DNA of 64,000 nt from Cynocephalus volans. Lineage: Eukaryota > Chordata > Mammalia > Dermoptera > Cynocephalidae. The notes under the pieces were generated by a model that worked only from the letters and a program-made list of their open reading frames with translations, did no database searches and had not been told where the DNA came from. The stretch's first letter is position 1, and every line of letters begins with the position of its first letter. Of this stretch, positions 36,265-46,839 are shown piece by piece. The position numbers and the translations under genes are program-made. The stretch covers positions 38,987,001 through 39,051,000 of the forward strand of contig NC_084470.1 of the NCBI RefSeq assembly GCF_027409185.1. Reading direction: 5' to 3'.

Positions 36265-36771
36265 GTTGTTGACAGTATGAAGCCCCCAAGGATGTCCAAG
36301 ATGTCCATGTCCTAATTCCTAGAACATGTACATATGTGACCTTACATACAAAAAGAAAATATGCAAATGTACTTAAGTTAAGGGTCTTGAGATAGGAACA
36401 TTTTCCTAAATTATCTGGGTGATCTGAATGTAATCACAAGTGTCCTTATAAGAGGAAAGCAGTAGGGTCAGAGTGAAAGAAGGACCTGTGATGACAAAAG
36501 CAGATATCAGAGAGAGAGACAGAGACTGTAGATTCTACCTTGCTGGCTTTGAAGATGAAGGAAGGAGCCATGAGCCAATGAGGGCAGAAAGCCTCCCTGG
36601 GCTGGAAAAGGCAAGGAAATGGATTTCCTGCTGGAACCTTTAGAAGAAGTGCAGCCCTGCCAACACCTTGATTTTAAGACTTCTGACCTCCAGAAGTGAA
36701 AGATAATAAAGCTGTGCTGTTTTTACCAAAGTTGTGGTGATTTGTTGTAGCAGCAATGGGATACTAACGCA
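36265..36771 (+). mobile_element. MLT1-class MaLR LTR
   Basis: 'gatgtccatgtcctaattcctagaacatgt', 'gtccttataagaggaaag', 'ccctgccaacaccttgatttt', 'gacctccagaagtgaaagataataaagctg' and the terminal 'gtagcagcaatgggatactaacgca' are MLT1 landmarks in order. No clean TSD found; the left edge is approximate. Confidence 0.85.
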
Positions 36772-37146
36772 GTGCTCCTGGGCTCATAGTTAAGCTACAC
36801 TTCCCAATTTCTTTTGCAGCTAGATGTGTCCAAGTGAAAAGTTCTGGCCAGAGAAATGTGGCAGAAATGAAATGCATCACTTCCAGGCTGGGCCAATAAA
36901 ACCCTTTCTCATGATCCTACATGATCTTTTTCCTTTTCCTAGATGCACAAAATGATGCAGGAGAGGACTCTAAGAGTCTGTGAAATGCTAGAGCCAGAAT
37001 GTGGAAGGATCTTGCTCTCTGGAATCTCCACATGCAAAGTAATCCATCACACTGAACTGATACATAAGCAAAAAATAAAGTTCAAATGTGTCAAATCCCT
37101 GAGATTTTAGGTATGTCTGCTATGCAGTAATTATCCTACCCTGACT
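36772..37146. other. Possible LTR fragment, unassigned
   Basis: 'cccaatttcttttgcagctagatgtgtccaagtgaaaagttctggccagagaaatgtg' reads like an old mammalian LTR or MER relic, but I cannot name it. Confidence 0.35.
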
Positions 37147-37265
37147 AATGCATTATTTAATCAATAAATATTTATTAAGCACCTACACTATACTAGGTAC
37201 TAATAAAATGGAGAAAAAGAGATATAAATAATTGGTGCCCTCATAAAGTTTATAGTGTCATTAAA
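37147..37265 (-). repeat. L2 LINE relic
   Basis: 'aatcaataaatatttattaagcacctacactatactaggtact' and 'ggtgccctcataaagtttatagtgtc' are the antisense L2 3' end. Confidence 0.75.
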
Positions 37266-37429
37266 CACCTTTCTACCTACTTAATAAAACACCTCTTGAT
37301 ACCTCCTATTAACACTAAACGATGTTAAAGCCTATCACCTGCGTGCTGGTGTGTAAAGAAAAATGTGAAATTAGTGGCTAGGTGAATAATACATTGGTGA
37401 CTCACTTATAGAAATAAAAATAACTACAT

Positions 37430-37830
37430 CTATTAATTAGACTATGCTAACTTTATAACAAATAACCTGAAATTAGTTGTGTTTTAACGCAATAATTTTT
37501 TTTTTTCCTTCACACTCCTGAAAAGTCCACTGTGGGGTGAGGCTCTTTTGGGTAACTCTCATGTGAGGATGGACTTAGAGATGCATTTACCTGCATCTGG
37601 TAGCACCAAGGCTCCTTGGGCATCCTCCAGTCAAAAGGTAGAGGGAAAAAAGTGTGAGGAAGTTGCACAGGTATGCTTAGCCAGGTAGGACCAAAGACGT
37701 GCAGATACATCACTTCCACTCACATACCATTAGATGAAACTAGTTACATGACCCCTTCCCCTTAGATGCAAGAGAGATGGGTAATGTAGTTCCTGGATGG
37801 ATAATCATTTCCCCTGAATTTCTTTGGAAG
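37430..37830 (-). mobile_element. Old LTR-like repeat, antisense
   Basis: The arrangement 'ctttataacaaataacctgaaattagttgtgttttaacgcaataa...tcacttccactcacataccatta...agttacatgacccc' follows an ancient mammalian LTR repeat, with the tail on the left. Family name uncertain. Confidence 0.5.
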
Positions 37831-37894
37831 GGAAGACTGTGGATCATCACTGAGCCATCTCTGCCAGTGATCAGAAGGCAACCATTCTGTAAGG

Positions 37895-38045
37895 ATTTTA
37901 TTTAATCTCAAAGAAACTCTTTGCGATGGCTATTATTGCACTTAATTTACAGATGAGAAAGACAAGTCTGAGAAAGATTCACTAACAACGTCGTGTAGAT
38001 ATTCCAGGGGCAAAGCCAGGATTCAAAGAAGTTTTCAGACTTTTA
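37895..38045 (-). repeat. MIR SINE relic
   Basis: 'tttaatctcaaagaaactctttgcgatggctattattgcacttaatttacagatgag' then 'gcaaagccaggattcaaa' is antisense MIR. Confidence 0.7.
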
Positions 38046-39145
38046 TCCTGAGAACTTATATAGTACAACAGAGCAAAAACCTAAAATTCGAAGAAATGGA
38101 CCAAAAAAAAAAAGAAGCGGCAAAGAGACTAGCACCTAACTTTCTTGTTACAAAAGACAGATTGCACCTCACCTTCAGAAATAGTACTCCCAGCATCCCA
38201 GGAATGACATATCCGAAACAAGACTGCCTGGATGTTTTGTTTGCAGAAGCAGCAGAATACTTCTTCTTTGTCATGCATTAGCCCCAGGGATCTTGTCCCT
38301 TCCTAACAAAAGGATTACTTGATGTTGGGGAAGTTGTCTGTAATTTAACCTCTTACCACAGCCTTTATATTGTCTATATTCTCCCTGAAAATTTAAAACA
38401 TGAGAAAATTTTAATGCTGAAAAATAAACATCTATCTAGGTGTCAGCAGCTTTCCAAGTTTTGCTTCTGGGTGCCTCACACTGAGTGATTAGCTTAACTC
38501 TTACCTTTTAGACAAAGAAAAGTGGGTGCAGTTTTGTACAGAGAAGCATATTGGCATAAATGCTATTGTTAGGTAACCTAAGGATGGTGATGAGGAAAGC
38601 CACAGGAGAATGACTGTCATTAGCATTACAAGAAAATCTTAGCATTACAGCTCCACTGACTTCACAGATCACAGCTGCAATACCATCTAGCTCAGTGTCA
38701 AGGCAGAAATAGCAATGAATCCAGTTCTGTGTGGGTAAGGTTAGGAGTTGGGCTGATGGCAAGGTCTGTGATCCTCAGTGCCCAGCCACAAAGCAGGGGA
38801 AAGCTTTTCCCTCCCCAGAATTGCCCTCTTAGTGAAGCCTTTAGTAGCTTTTAGAGGCAGTGCTCATTTTAGCTCAGATCTAATTGCATTGGGGTTCTTT
38901 GTGTTCATCGTGTCCCTTGCTGCACTGTTCAGCAGGACCAGGGTAGTAAGTGACAATTTGTATCCAGACCCAATGTGTGCAGGCATGCAGCGGCAACAGT
39001 AATTCCTACTTTCCCTACTTTAACAGCTGTCTGTATTGACTACACTGTGTGGGCAGTGAAGTGAGAAAAGGAGAAAAAAGTAGCTGCTTTAGAAGCTGAT
39101 ATGGAGGAACAGGTGCAGGAAGTACACGTGAAGACTGTCCTGCTT
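38046..39145. other. No recognised feature
   Basis: Non-coding. The small open frame at 38096-38281 has an A-run start and no recognised domain; that at 38508-38762 (-) is also unassigned. Confidence 0.35.
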
Positions 39146-39160
39146 AGAAAAGCGTATTAA

Positions 39161-39339
39161 GGGGCCGGCCCGTGGCTCACTCGGTAGAGTGCGGTGCTAA
39201 TAACACCAAGGCCCCGGGTTCGGATCCCATATACGGATGGCCGGTTCGCTCACTGGCTGAGTGTGGTGCTGACAACACCAAGTCAAGGGTTAAGATCCCC
39301 TTACCGGTCATCTTTAAAAAAAAAAAAAAAAGAAAAGAA
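39161..39339 (+). mobile_element. Dimeric tRNA-Ile-derived SINE (CYN-like)
   Basis: Two tRNA-like units in tandem. Unit 1 (39161-39236) has an A box near 39172-39183 (gtggctcactcg), an AAT anticodon position at 39199-39201 and a B box GGGTTCGGATCC at 39216-39227. Unit 2 (39237-39312) starts ATGGCCGGTTCGCTC and has a weaker B box. An A-rich tail (about 39316-39339) follows. A perfect 15-bp TSD, AGAAAAGCGTATTAA, flanks it at 39146-39160 and 39340-39354, so the insertion is young. The layout matches the dimeric colugo CYN SINE described in the literature; the name is from recall. Confidence 0.85.
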
Positions 39340-39622
39340 AGAAAAGCGTATTAATGTTCCCAAGGCAAAGAGCAAAAGTTCTCCATGTGATCAACTAAAA
39401 GGGTTTCTGCTGTGGGGAAGAAAGATTGTTCTGAGGTACAGTGAGTTTTACCGTTCTGCAAGTGTTCAAAATACTAACAGAAGGACTTTTTTTTACTGGG
39501 ATGGATAGTAACTTGGACTTGGGGAAGAGAGGAATTTGGAGAGGCGTCTGTTCTGAATGCTGTAGCCCCCAGGATACCAGATGAGAGGTGAAGTATGTAT
39601 TAGGGTTCTCCAGAGGAACAAA

Positions 39623-39650
39623 GGGTGGGTGTGGGGGTGGGGGGTGGGGG
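39623..39650 (+). repeat. G-rich run with G-quadruplex pattern
   Basis: Five runs of at least three G separated by one to three bases (GGGTGGGTGTGGGGGTGGGG and on). It satisfies the usual G4 pattern on the + strand. Confidence 0.85.
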
Positions 39651-39654
39651 TAGC

Positions 39655-39771
39655 AGAGAGAGAGAGAGAGAGAAAGAGAGAAACAGAGAGAGAGAGAAGA
39701 GAGAGAGAGGAGAGAGAGAGAGAGAAACAGAGAGAGAGAGAAACAGAGAGAGAGAGAGAGAAACAGAGAGA
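39655..39771. repeat. (GA)n purine tract, about 117 bp
   Basis: Nearly pure GA with AAAC and AAG interruptions; almost entirely purine on one strand. The open frame at 39581-39952 is an artefact of this repeat (Arg/Glu repeats). Confidence 0.95.
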
Positions 39772-39950
39772 TTTTAAGGAATTAGTTCACCTCCCAAATC
39801 CAAATCCTCAACATCTGGAGTGTGGGCTGGCAGGCTGGAGATCCAGGGAAGAGTCCATGCTGCAGTTCAAATCTGCAGGCAGTCTGCTGGCCAAATTCAC
39901 TCTTCTTAGAAAGATCAGTTCTTTTTTTCTATTCTGGCCTTCAAACAATT

Positions 39951-40404
39951 AGATGACAACTACTAACATTATGGAGAGTAACTTAATCAATCAAAGTCTA
40001 CTGATTTAAATTTTAATCTAATATAAAAAATACCTTCACAGAAACATCTAACATAATGTTTGACTATATATCTGGGCAGCATGGCCTAGCCAAGCTGGCA
40101 CCTGAAATTAATAATCTCACAGTGCTTCTGTGAGATTCACCCAGAAGACTGTTGGTATTCTGGGGGCTCTGTTCCCCCTCTTCTTTTTTTCTCCACATAG
40201 TATAGGGATCTAGAGTCTTGGATCTGATGCTTCTGCTTAATAGGGGAGCCTAGGTTTTGTAGGATTTAAGGCTTAAGTGATTTGAGTGTCTCTCTTTAAG
40301 AAAGAATCAAACATATAAAACAATGTCCATTTTTCATCTTAGACATTGCAAATAGGAGGGGAGAAAGAAATAAACACTTTGTGAGTCAGCAAGGCAATTT
40401 CTTA
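39951..40404. other. No recognised feature
   Basis: Non-coding AT-rich sequence; probably includes the remainder of the preceding LTR-like repeat at its left. Confidence 0.35.
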
Positions 40405-40960
40405 TAAAGGTAACCATTCTTGTACCCTATAATGAAGCAATTCCTCCCCAAAATAAAAACTTATGCCCACAAAAAGACCACCCAAGAGTTTCATAGCAGC
40501 TTTATTGATAATTGCCCAAACGGAAAACTACCCAAATGTCCATCAAGAAGTAAACAGATTAAAATAATGGTATATTCACTTAGTGATCTACTGCCCGGCA
40601 ATGAAAACAAATGAATTACTGATGCACACGAAAATATGGTTGTCTCAAAAACATTATGCTGAGCTAAAGAAGCCAATATGAGAATACACAGTGTGTTATG
40701 TCACTTACATGAAGCTCTAAAATAGGTAAAACTAATCTATAGTGAAAGTAGATCAGTAGTTGCCCAGGGCTGGGGATGGAAGGTGTCTTACTTCAAAAGA
40801 ACAGATGAGAACTTTCTGGGGTGATGGCAGTGTTCTAAATCTTGAATAGGAAGGTAGTTATACTTGTCAAATCTGTCAAACTTATTCAAAAGTACACTTA
40901 AAATGGATGTGTTTTCTTTCACATAAATGATTCCTCAATAAAGTTGATTTAAACAAAATT
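40405..40960 (+). mobile_element. L1M LINE 3' end
   Basis: 'agcagctttattgataattgcccaa', 'aatgtccatcaagaagtaaacag', 'ggaagacaaca'-type sequence replaced by 'gatcagtagttgcccagggctgggg', 'ggtgatggcagtgttctaaatcttg' and 'atgattcctcaataaagttg' follow L1M 3' order in sense orientation. Confidence 0.85.
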
Positions 40961-41829
40961 ACAAAATGAAACAAGTATAAAAGCAAATATTTATTTAAAA
41001 TTAATTAAGAAATCTCAGGAAATCAATCATTTTTTAAAGCTGACAAATATAAACATCCCCAAATCCAGAAAAATGTATTATTATTATTATTATCATCATC
41101 ACTATTTTATCTGGTATACCTCTCCAATGCATTTTTTTCCTTATGTTTTTGACTATACTCTGTACTTTAATTGCTTCCTCATATGATAAAGTTCTGATAA
41201 TTTATCTCTAAAGAAACTAGAAAGTTATTTCAGTATTTCCTCTGGCATGGATATGTGAAATCTGCCTTTTCATTTCTGATAATAGAAGTTTCTTTCAGCT
41301 TCTCAGCACATATTTGGTGATGCCACATCTGTAAATTCTTAATGCACTCTTCTGTTAAGGAGGTGCTTCTTGAAGAAGACTTGGGCATCTCTAGACAGTT
41401 GATGTCCCTTGGCATGGCCCCTGATGATCACTCAGCAGCAAGCCCAGCTCAGCAAGGTCTTTACTGGTCCCCACCCTCCAGATTCTCATTCCTGCAAGGC
41501 TGATCTGGGGGGTGTGGTGGCCATGAAGCCTGAGTCATCGTGGTCTCCAATGGAGTGGCATCTCCCTCAGAGCCTTCTCTTTGGAGTAAAGGTAGAGCCC
41601 TCATACTTGATGCTTGTATCAAGCACAAGATGTCAGTGTGGCTGAGAGAATGTATGGGTAATACTGGCAGCCCCAAGGTCACTTCCAGGGCACAGAAGTG
41701 ACCCCTGGGGGCACATAGCTGGAGCTACTGCTTCCTGCCCTCATCTTCAGAGAGGAGCATGTTAAGCCTTGAAATGGGTCTGTGCAAGAGGAAGGCTCTA
41801 AAACTTAAGCATCATTAGCACTGTTTCTA
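40961..41829. other. Unassigned; (TTA)n/(ATC)n near 41079-41101
   Basis: A short ATT then ATC repeat lies at 41079-41101. From 41409 to 41720 the sequence is more GC-rich with open frames on both strands (41230-41415 -, 41409-41645 +, 41461-41682 -), none with a domain I recognise. Confidence 0.35.
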
Positions 41830-41995
41830 ATAGCTTTCGAACCTTGCTTACACTAACTTCAATCTCCTCACTGGGAAAATAGTGATGACAATAACATAAC
41901 AAGATTCAGAATTGTTGAGAGAATTAAACGTATGTAAAATACTGAGTATGACACCTGGTTCATGGTAAATACTCAGTGAATGTTAGTGCTTGGAT
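41830..41995 (+). repeat. MIR SINE relic
   Basis: 'caatctcctcactgggaaaatagtgatgacaataacataa', 'gttgagagaattaaacgtatgtaaaatac' and 'tggtaaatactcagtgaatgttagtgc' are MIR 3' half landmarks. Confidence 0.75.
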
Positions 41996-42234
41996 GGCCC
42001 CACCCACGTCCATTCCAAATCTGTTGTTTCCAGCTAATTTCTATCCTGAGCCCCCAACCCACATATTTAACCTATCAACACAGTAGATATCTCCACATGG
42101 AAGTCCAATAGAACCTTCAAAGTCAAACTTTGTCATCCTTCCAGAACTTTCCTCCTTCTGTTATTTCTACTTTGTTGAATGACAGCACAACCCCCAAGTT
42201 ACCCAAGACAGACACCTGAATAATTATTTTAGAT

Positions 42235-42561
42235 CAGTGCTGACCAGTAGAAGTACAACACGAGCCACAAATGTGAGCCACGTGTGTAATTACTAGTAGC
42301 CACAATAAAACCGTAAAAAGAGACAAGTTAAATTAATTTTGATAATATATTTTATTTAATCCAATATATCCAAAATATTATCATTTCAACATGTGATCAA
42401 TATACAAAATTATTAATGAGATATTTTACATTCCATTTTTGTACTAGTCTCAAAATTGGGTGTATATTTTACACTTATAGCACATCTCAAATTGTATTAG
42501 CCATGTCTAAAGTATATGTTAGCCACACATGGCTAATGGCTACCTTATTAGGCACCATAGC
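42235..42561 (+). mobile_element. hAT-type nonautonomous DNA transposon
   Basis: About 327 bp, recognisable end to end: CAGTGCTGACCAGTAGAAGT at the start, then 'gtagccacaataaaaccgtaaaaagagac', 'aatatattttatttaatccaatatatccaaaatattatcatttcaacatg', and 'agccacacatggctaatggctaccttattaggc' at the end. The ends would have paired as CAGTGCTG...CAGCRCTG before decay. I know this as a common mammalian hAT (Charlie-group) MER element but am not certain of the family number. Confidence 0.75.
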
Positions 42562-43335
42562 TTTAGACTCTCCCAACTTGGCCCTCTACCCAGCACATCC
42601 AATTGACCTTCCATTTTTATAGATGCTATCTCCTCGTTTCCTTCACATTCTCTTACTCTCTACTTTCACCTGTCACAGATGAGGTTTTTGTTGCCTGAAC
42701 AGAGGCCTCAGACTCCTAACCAGTTTCCCTTTCTTCCAGCTAGCTCCCTTCCAATCTCTCTCTCACACCTCAACCAGTGTATCCCCTGGTTAGAACACAT
42801 TCAGGATTAAGTGCTAAGACCTTAGTTCATTACACAGGGTCTACTGTCTATTGGCCCTGGGATATCTCTACAGTTATATCTCCTTCTACTCTGACACTCT
42901 TCCCTCTAACCTTGAGGAACACCTGAAATTCTTTTAACAAATATTTATTGATCAAAACAAAATCCTTGACCTTGGTGGGCTCTATCCCATGTCTGTAAAT
43001 ATGCACATGCGGTTCCCGCTCTCTGACATTGCTGCCTGCTCTCCATGACAGGGCTTTAGCTCCCTTTCCCTCAAAGCTCAACTTCTTCAGCAGTTCCCTC
43101 TGGTGGAGTTCGTTCTCCTCACCCCATTTATCAGGATGCCTGACCCTGTGTTCCTATAGCTCTTTCTAAACAGAACCACGAAGATGTTCATTACACTATT
43201 CTGTGCTTGCGGATGTTCTCATCTGTGTCCCAAACTTAACTGTACGTAAAAACTTATTTGAATTCCTGCTGCAGCCCTCGGCATAGGGCCTGAAACACCA
43301 GTACTTTTTGAGCCCTTGAGTAAAACCAGATGAGA
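42562..43335 (+). repeat. L2-like sequence, degraded
   Basis: 42640-42800 and 43080-43335 have L2 character ('cctgctgcagccctcggcatagggcctgaaacaccagtactttttgagcc'). The remainder is unassigned. The - strand frame at 42848-43081 is not a gene. Confidence 0.45.
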
Positions 43336-44016
43336 AACAGCAACCCTGAGTCCTATTTAGTTTATGTTTCATCAATAAAACCTAATGTTTATATTTTAGA
43401 AGATGAAATAAGTTATTTCCTCCTACTGTTTAGCAAAAAGGACATTTCCCAGTCCCATTTGAGAAGGTTACTGAAAAAACCGTAGGGGAGCATTTAAAAT
43501 GCTTTCAAAACTCATACTTCACAAAAAGACATCCCAAAAGAAGATAAATAAGCATTTACATAAGAAAATCTGACAATAGTATATTTATGTGGGAGTATTT
43601 CGGGTTCCCAAGGTTTCTAGCCAAGAAGAATACTAGCTGTGTTCTTTTCTCAATTTGTTATTTTAATACAAAGTTTCACTTTTAAGTCAATTTTGTAGCA
43701 TGTTGCAGGAACAGCAGAGTGAGCAGATGTGTTCCTCCTTTTGCCAACTGCTTTATACAAAGTCTGATTCATTGAAAAAAAAATCATATGGGGTGTTCTT
43801 CACTTTAAAAAGATTTACCTACCATGTGTCCCCATGTAGTACCCACTTCATGTCTAATGTGATTTGCTTTATTAAAAATATATGCATGAGAAGTTTCAGA
43901 ACATTATTCAAAATTATAAATTATTTTGACACTTAACACTTTTCAAAAATGCTTTGCCAATTAATATCTCATTTTCACATAATTCTTTGAAGTTGGTAAA
44001 ACAGTAATAACTCTCT
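43336..44016. other. No recognised feature
   Basis: AT-rich non-coding sequence. The 43700-43936 open frame has no domain. Confidence 0.35.
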
Positions 44017-44031
44017 AAACTATGATGATGA

Positions 44032-44202
44032 GGGGCCGAGCCCGTGGTGAACTCCGGAGAGTGCGGTGCTGGGAGCGCAGTGACGCTCCCGCCGCGGGTT
44101 CGGATCCTATATAGGAATGGCTAGTGCACTCACTGGCTGAGTGCCGGTCATGGAAAAGACAAAAAAATAAAAAAATTTAAAAAATAGAAAAAAAAAAAAA
44201 AA
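44032..44202 (+). mobile_element. CYN-like tRNA-derived SINE, hairpin variant
   Basis: It begins GGGGCCGAGCCCGTGG, with a B box GGGTTCGGATCC at 44096-44107 identical to the 39.2-kb copy. The anticodon region is replaced by a perfect 7-bp hairpin, GGGAGCG (44071-44077) and CGCTCCC (44084-44090). The second unit is shortened to 'gcactcactggctgagtgccggtcat', then a long A-rich tail. A perfect 15-bp TSD, AAACTATGATGATGA, lies at 44017-44031 and 44203-44217. I recall this type from colugo sequence. Confidence 0.8.
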
Positions 44203-44217
44203 AAACTATGATGATGA

Positions 44218-44405
44218 TGACAATAACAATAATAAAAATAAATAACAGTAACTAAGAATGATGGTGATGATAGCTAATATTTACTGATCATTTACCATAT
44301 GCTGGATACGCTTTTAATGTTTTTTACATGATGAACTCTTTAATCCTCCCAATAATTCTATGAGTTAGGTGACTGTTGATGTCACCACTAAATAGGTGAG
44401 GTATT
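44218..44405 (-). repeat. MIR SINE relic with AT-rich lead
   Basis: 44265-44405 ('agctaatatttactgatcatttaccatatgctgga...tttaatcctcccaataattctatgagttaggtgactgt') is antisense MIR. 44218-44262 is A/T-rich simple sequence (AATAA and GATGAT units). Confidence 0.75.
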
Positions 44406-44447
44406 GAGTCCCACTCTACTGAATTTTTTTCAGTTTCTCAGATTGGC

Positions 44448-44897
44448 TGTAGTGGGTTGAATGGTATTCCCCAAAATGATGTCTAAGTCTTAACCTCTAG
44501 TATTGTAAATGTGACTTTATCTTTGTAGATGTAAGTAGGTTAAGGATCCCAGGATGAGATCATCCTAGATTTAAAGTGAACCCTAAATCGAATGACTAGT
44601 GTTCTTATGAGACAAGGAAGAAGGAGATTTAAGATACAGAAAAATGGGGAAGAAACCCACGTGAAATCAGAGGCGGATTTTAGAGTTACGCCGCCACAAG
44701 CCATGGAATGCCAGGAGACACCAGAAGAGGAAAGTTGCAAGGGAGAATTCTTCCTGAGAGCCTTTGAAGAGAGCGTGGCCCAGCTGAAACCCTGATTTTT
44801 GACTTCTGGCCTCCAGAACTGTGAGAGAATAAATATGTGTTGTTTTAAGCCACCCAGTTGTGGTAATTTGTTAGAGCATTCCTAGGAAATTAATACA
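44448..44897 (+). mobile_element. MLT1-class MaLR solo LTR with perfect TSD
   Basis: 450 bp, termini TGTAGTGGGTTGAATGG and CTAGGAAATTAATACA. It has the 'gacttctggcctccagaactgtgagagaataaat' polyadenylation region and 'aagccacccagttgtggtaatttgtta' end. A perfect 5-bp duplication, TTGGC, lies at 44443-44447 and 44898-44902. Open frames at 44540-44795 fall inside it. Confidence 0.93.
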
Positions 44898-44989
44898 TTG
44901 GCATGCTCCCTTTCACTGTAGATTTTTATATGTACTCTCCTCTCAAACCCTCTGTCTAGAATGCAGGAAGTTCCTGTGTCAGTCAGCTC

Positions 44990-45290
44990 TTAACAGTAAT
45001 AATGCTGCATAACAAACAACTGCAAAATCTCAGTGGCATCCAAAGATAAGCTTATATTTCTCATGCATCTGAAAGTTGACTAGGACAGCTTTGTTGGTCT
45101 CATCTGGGCTTGTTCTTACATTTGCAGTCTGGCTGTGGGTCAGCTGATGTAAATTTAATTGGCTTGGCAGGTCTGCTACAAGCTAGGAGTCCAATGGGCT
45201 TGGCTCTTCATGGTGAATTGGGCTCAGGTGATCTCCACATGTCAATCATCTTCCTTACACTATCACACTAGGTGCTGTGGATTTTAACTG
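44990..45290 (-). mobile_element. Old LTR-like repeat, antisense
   Basis: 'agtaataatgctgcataacaaacaactgcaaaatctcagtggcat' is a well-known antisense end of ancient mammalian LTRs; 'ggtctcatctgggcttgttc' and 'ctggctgtgggtcagctgatg' follow in order. Edges approximate. Confidence 0.65.
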
Positions 45291-46639
45291 TAGAAAGTAA
45301 GAAGTAGCATTACTGAAATACATTGAGAGGCGGGATAGTGGAGTGGATCCACTTGGTGGGAGCAATACCCTGCAGATGCAATGCCAAAGCAGAGAAGAAT
45401 ACACACAGTATCTCCCACTGGTCCCAACCCACTGGTAGCCAGTCAGCAAGGAAAACCAGGACATGCCATCTACAGGAATCAGCACACTGAGAGAAAAGAA
45501 GCATGCAAAAAAGGGCAGATAACAGACCTGCAGCAGGGCAAACAGGAAACACTGGTGCACCTAGGAGCTATTTGGTGTTTGGACACTCAATGTTTCTTAT
45601 TCGATTTTTTTGAAATCTCTCTGCTAACAGGTTTTGTTTCCCTAAAAAATAACCTAAAATTGCTGCCTGGATGTAATGGAGAAAATACTAAACTTAAAAG
45701 GAGCATTACAAAGAAATAGAAACCTAAACTGTAGCACAAAATGGAAACCAAGAATCCTAGATTTCAATTATGTTCTGATAAAGAATTACTTAGTCCCACC
45801 TTGCACATAATTTGGAAAGATCTTTGGTTGCCTCTAGCTTTCCTTGTTTCTTAAACTTCCATCATATCACCCATATTTACAAACTGCTTTAGTGAGGTTT
45901 GGTCATCTAACAAATTACTATGCCATAGAAGAGCTGTTTGTGGCTGGTATTAAAATCTCTTGTACAACCACTTAAATTTAATCTGGTTGCTAAAATCCAT
46001 TTAGCTGATGCCAGCTGCTGATGACCTCTAGGGGCAGCCTTGGTATGTATGCCAGTTGGTGTTTGACAGGGAAGTAGAACAATTATGTGTGACATGGAAT
46101 AAGGGATTCATAAGGATTAGACTTTATGTAATTGTGGGACCGGTGGAAGAGTCTATGCAAGGCTGTGGCCTCTGTGCCTGGTGTGTTTTCCTTTTTCTTT
46201 TTTACTGCGTCCCAGTCTTCTTTATTTAAGAACGAAGTGATGAGTGATGTGGGAATTAAAATCAAGAGCATCACTGACCTGCACCTTCCCTCCAATCAGT
46301 TCCCCCAAATTTCCCTGCCCCTACCCTTTGTGTTCCCAATTTGTTCCTTAGTGAATGAAGAACTAACTATTAAAAGCCCAGTTACCTATTCCAAGTCCTC
46401 TTTCCCTAGCTTCTCCCTTTTTCTAGGAAGGGCAAGCACCTCAGTTTGAAAACATGGGAGAGCCCAGAGTGGTGACGGAGACAGGGAAAGGCTTAACCTC
46501 CAGGAAAGGGGCTGAGGAGTACAGAATAGTGAAGTAAAGGCTCCCATAGCCTGGGGTACCAAAGTGCAGCCCTAGGATCAGAGGAAAGGATACTGGTGTT
46601 CCCTGAGAAAGGAGACCCAGCAGGCTCAAAACCTTCTCA
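45291..46639. other. No recognised feature
   Basis: Opposing open frames at 45255-45719 and 46083-46449 have no recognised domain and read like chance frames in non-coding DNA. Confidence 0.35.
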
Positions 46640-46839
46640 CTGTGAACAGTCAATCCTTGATCATTTGCCTTTCTGGCACCTGTTGTAGAACCACACTCAG
46701 ACCATGTCCTTCTCCAGCCCAAGTGGCCGGGTGACATGACTGATCTGCTGCCGCATCGGCTGTGGACAACAGAGCCAATAGCCAGAAATAAAAGCCAGAC
46801 ATGAAGTCAAGGAGAGTGAGGGCATATTGGAACTGATGT

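Larger units (their letters stand above)
39594..39950 (-). mobile_element. LTR-like repeat expanded by G- and GA-rich tracts
   Basis: 'tgtattagggttctccagaggaaca' is the familiar antisense end of a common mammalian LTR. 'aaggaattagttcacctccc' and 'gctggcaggctggagatccaggg' follow in the expected order after 39775. Between them the normal short sequence is replaced by a G-rich run and a long GA tract. Confidence 0.65.

Noticed and set aside
38096..38281. 61-codon + strand frame with a lysine-rich start
   Set aside because: The start is an A-run; no domain, no conserved context.
39161..39236. Functional tRNA-Ile gene
   Set aside because: It resembles tRNA-Ile with an AAT position, but sits in a dimeric SINE with an A-rich tail and TSD, and the acceptor stem does not pair as a tRNA should.
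39172..39508. Open frames across the 39.2-kb SINE
   Set aside because: They translate the SINE and its A-rich tail; there is no reason to expect a protein.
39581..39952. 123-codon Arg/Glu-repeat open frame
   Set aside because: Produced by the (GA)n tract.
41230..41415. Possible retrocopy of a small protein, - strand (61 codons)
   Set aside because: The translation looks non-random in places, but I recognise no parent, no poly(A) and no TSD; left as unassigned.
45255..45719. Opposing 101-112-codon frames
   Set aside because: Both strands are open over the same DNA with no domain on either; typical of chance frames.
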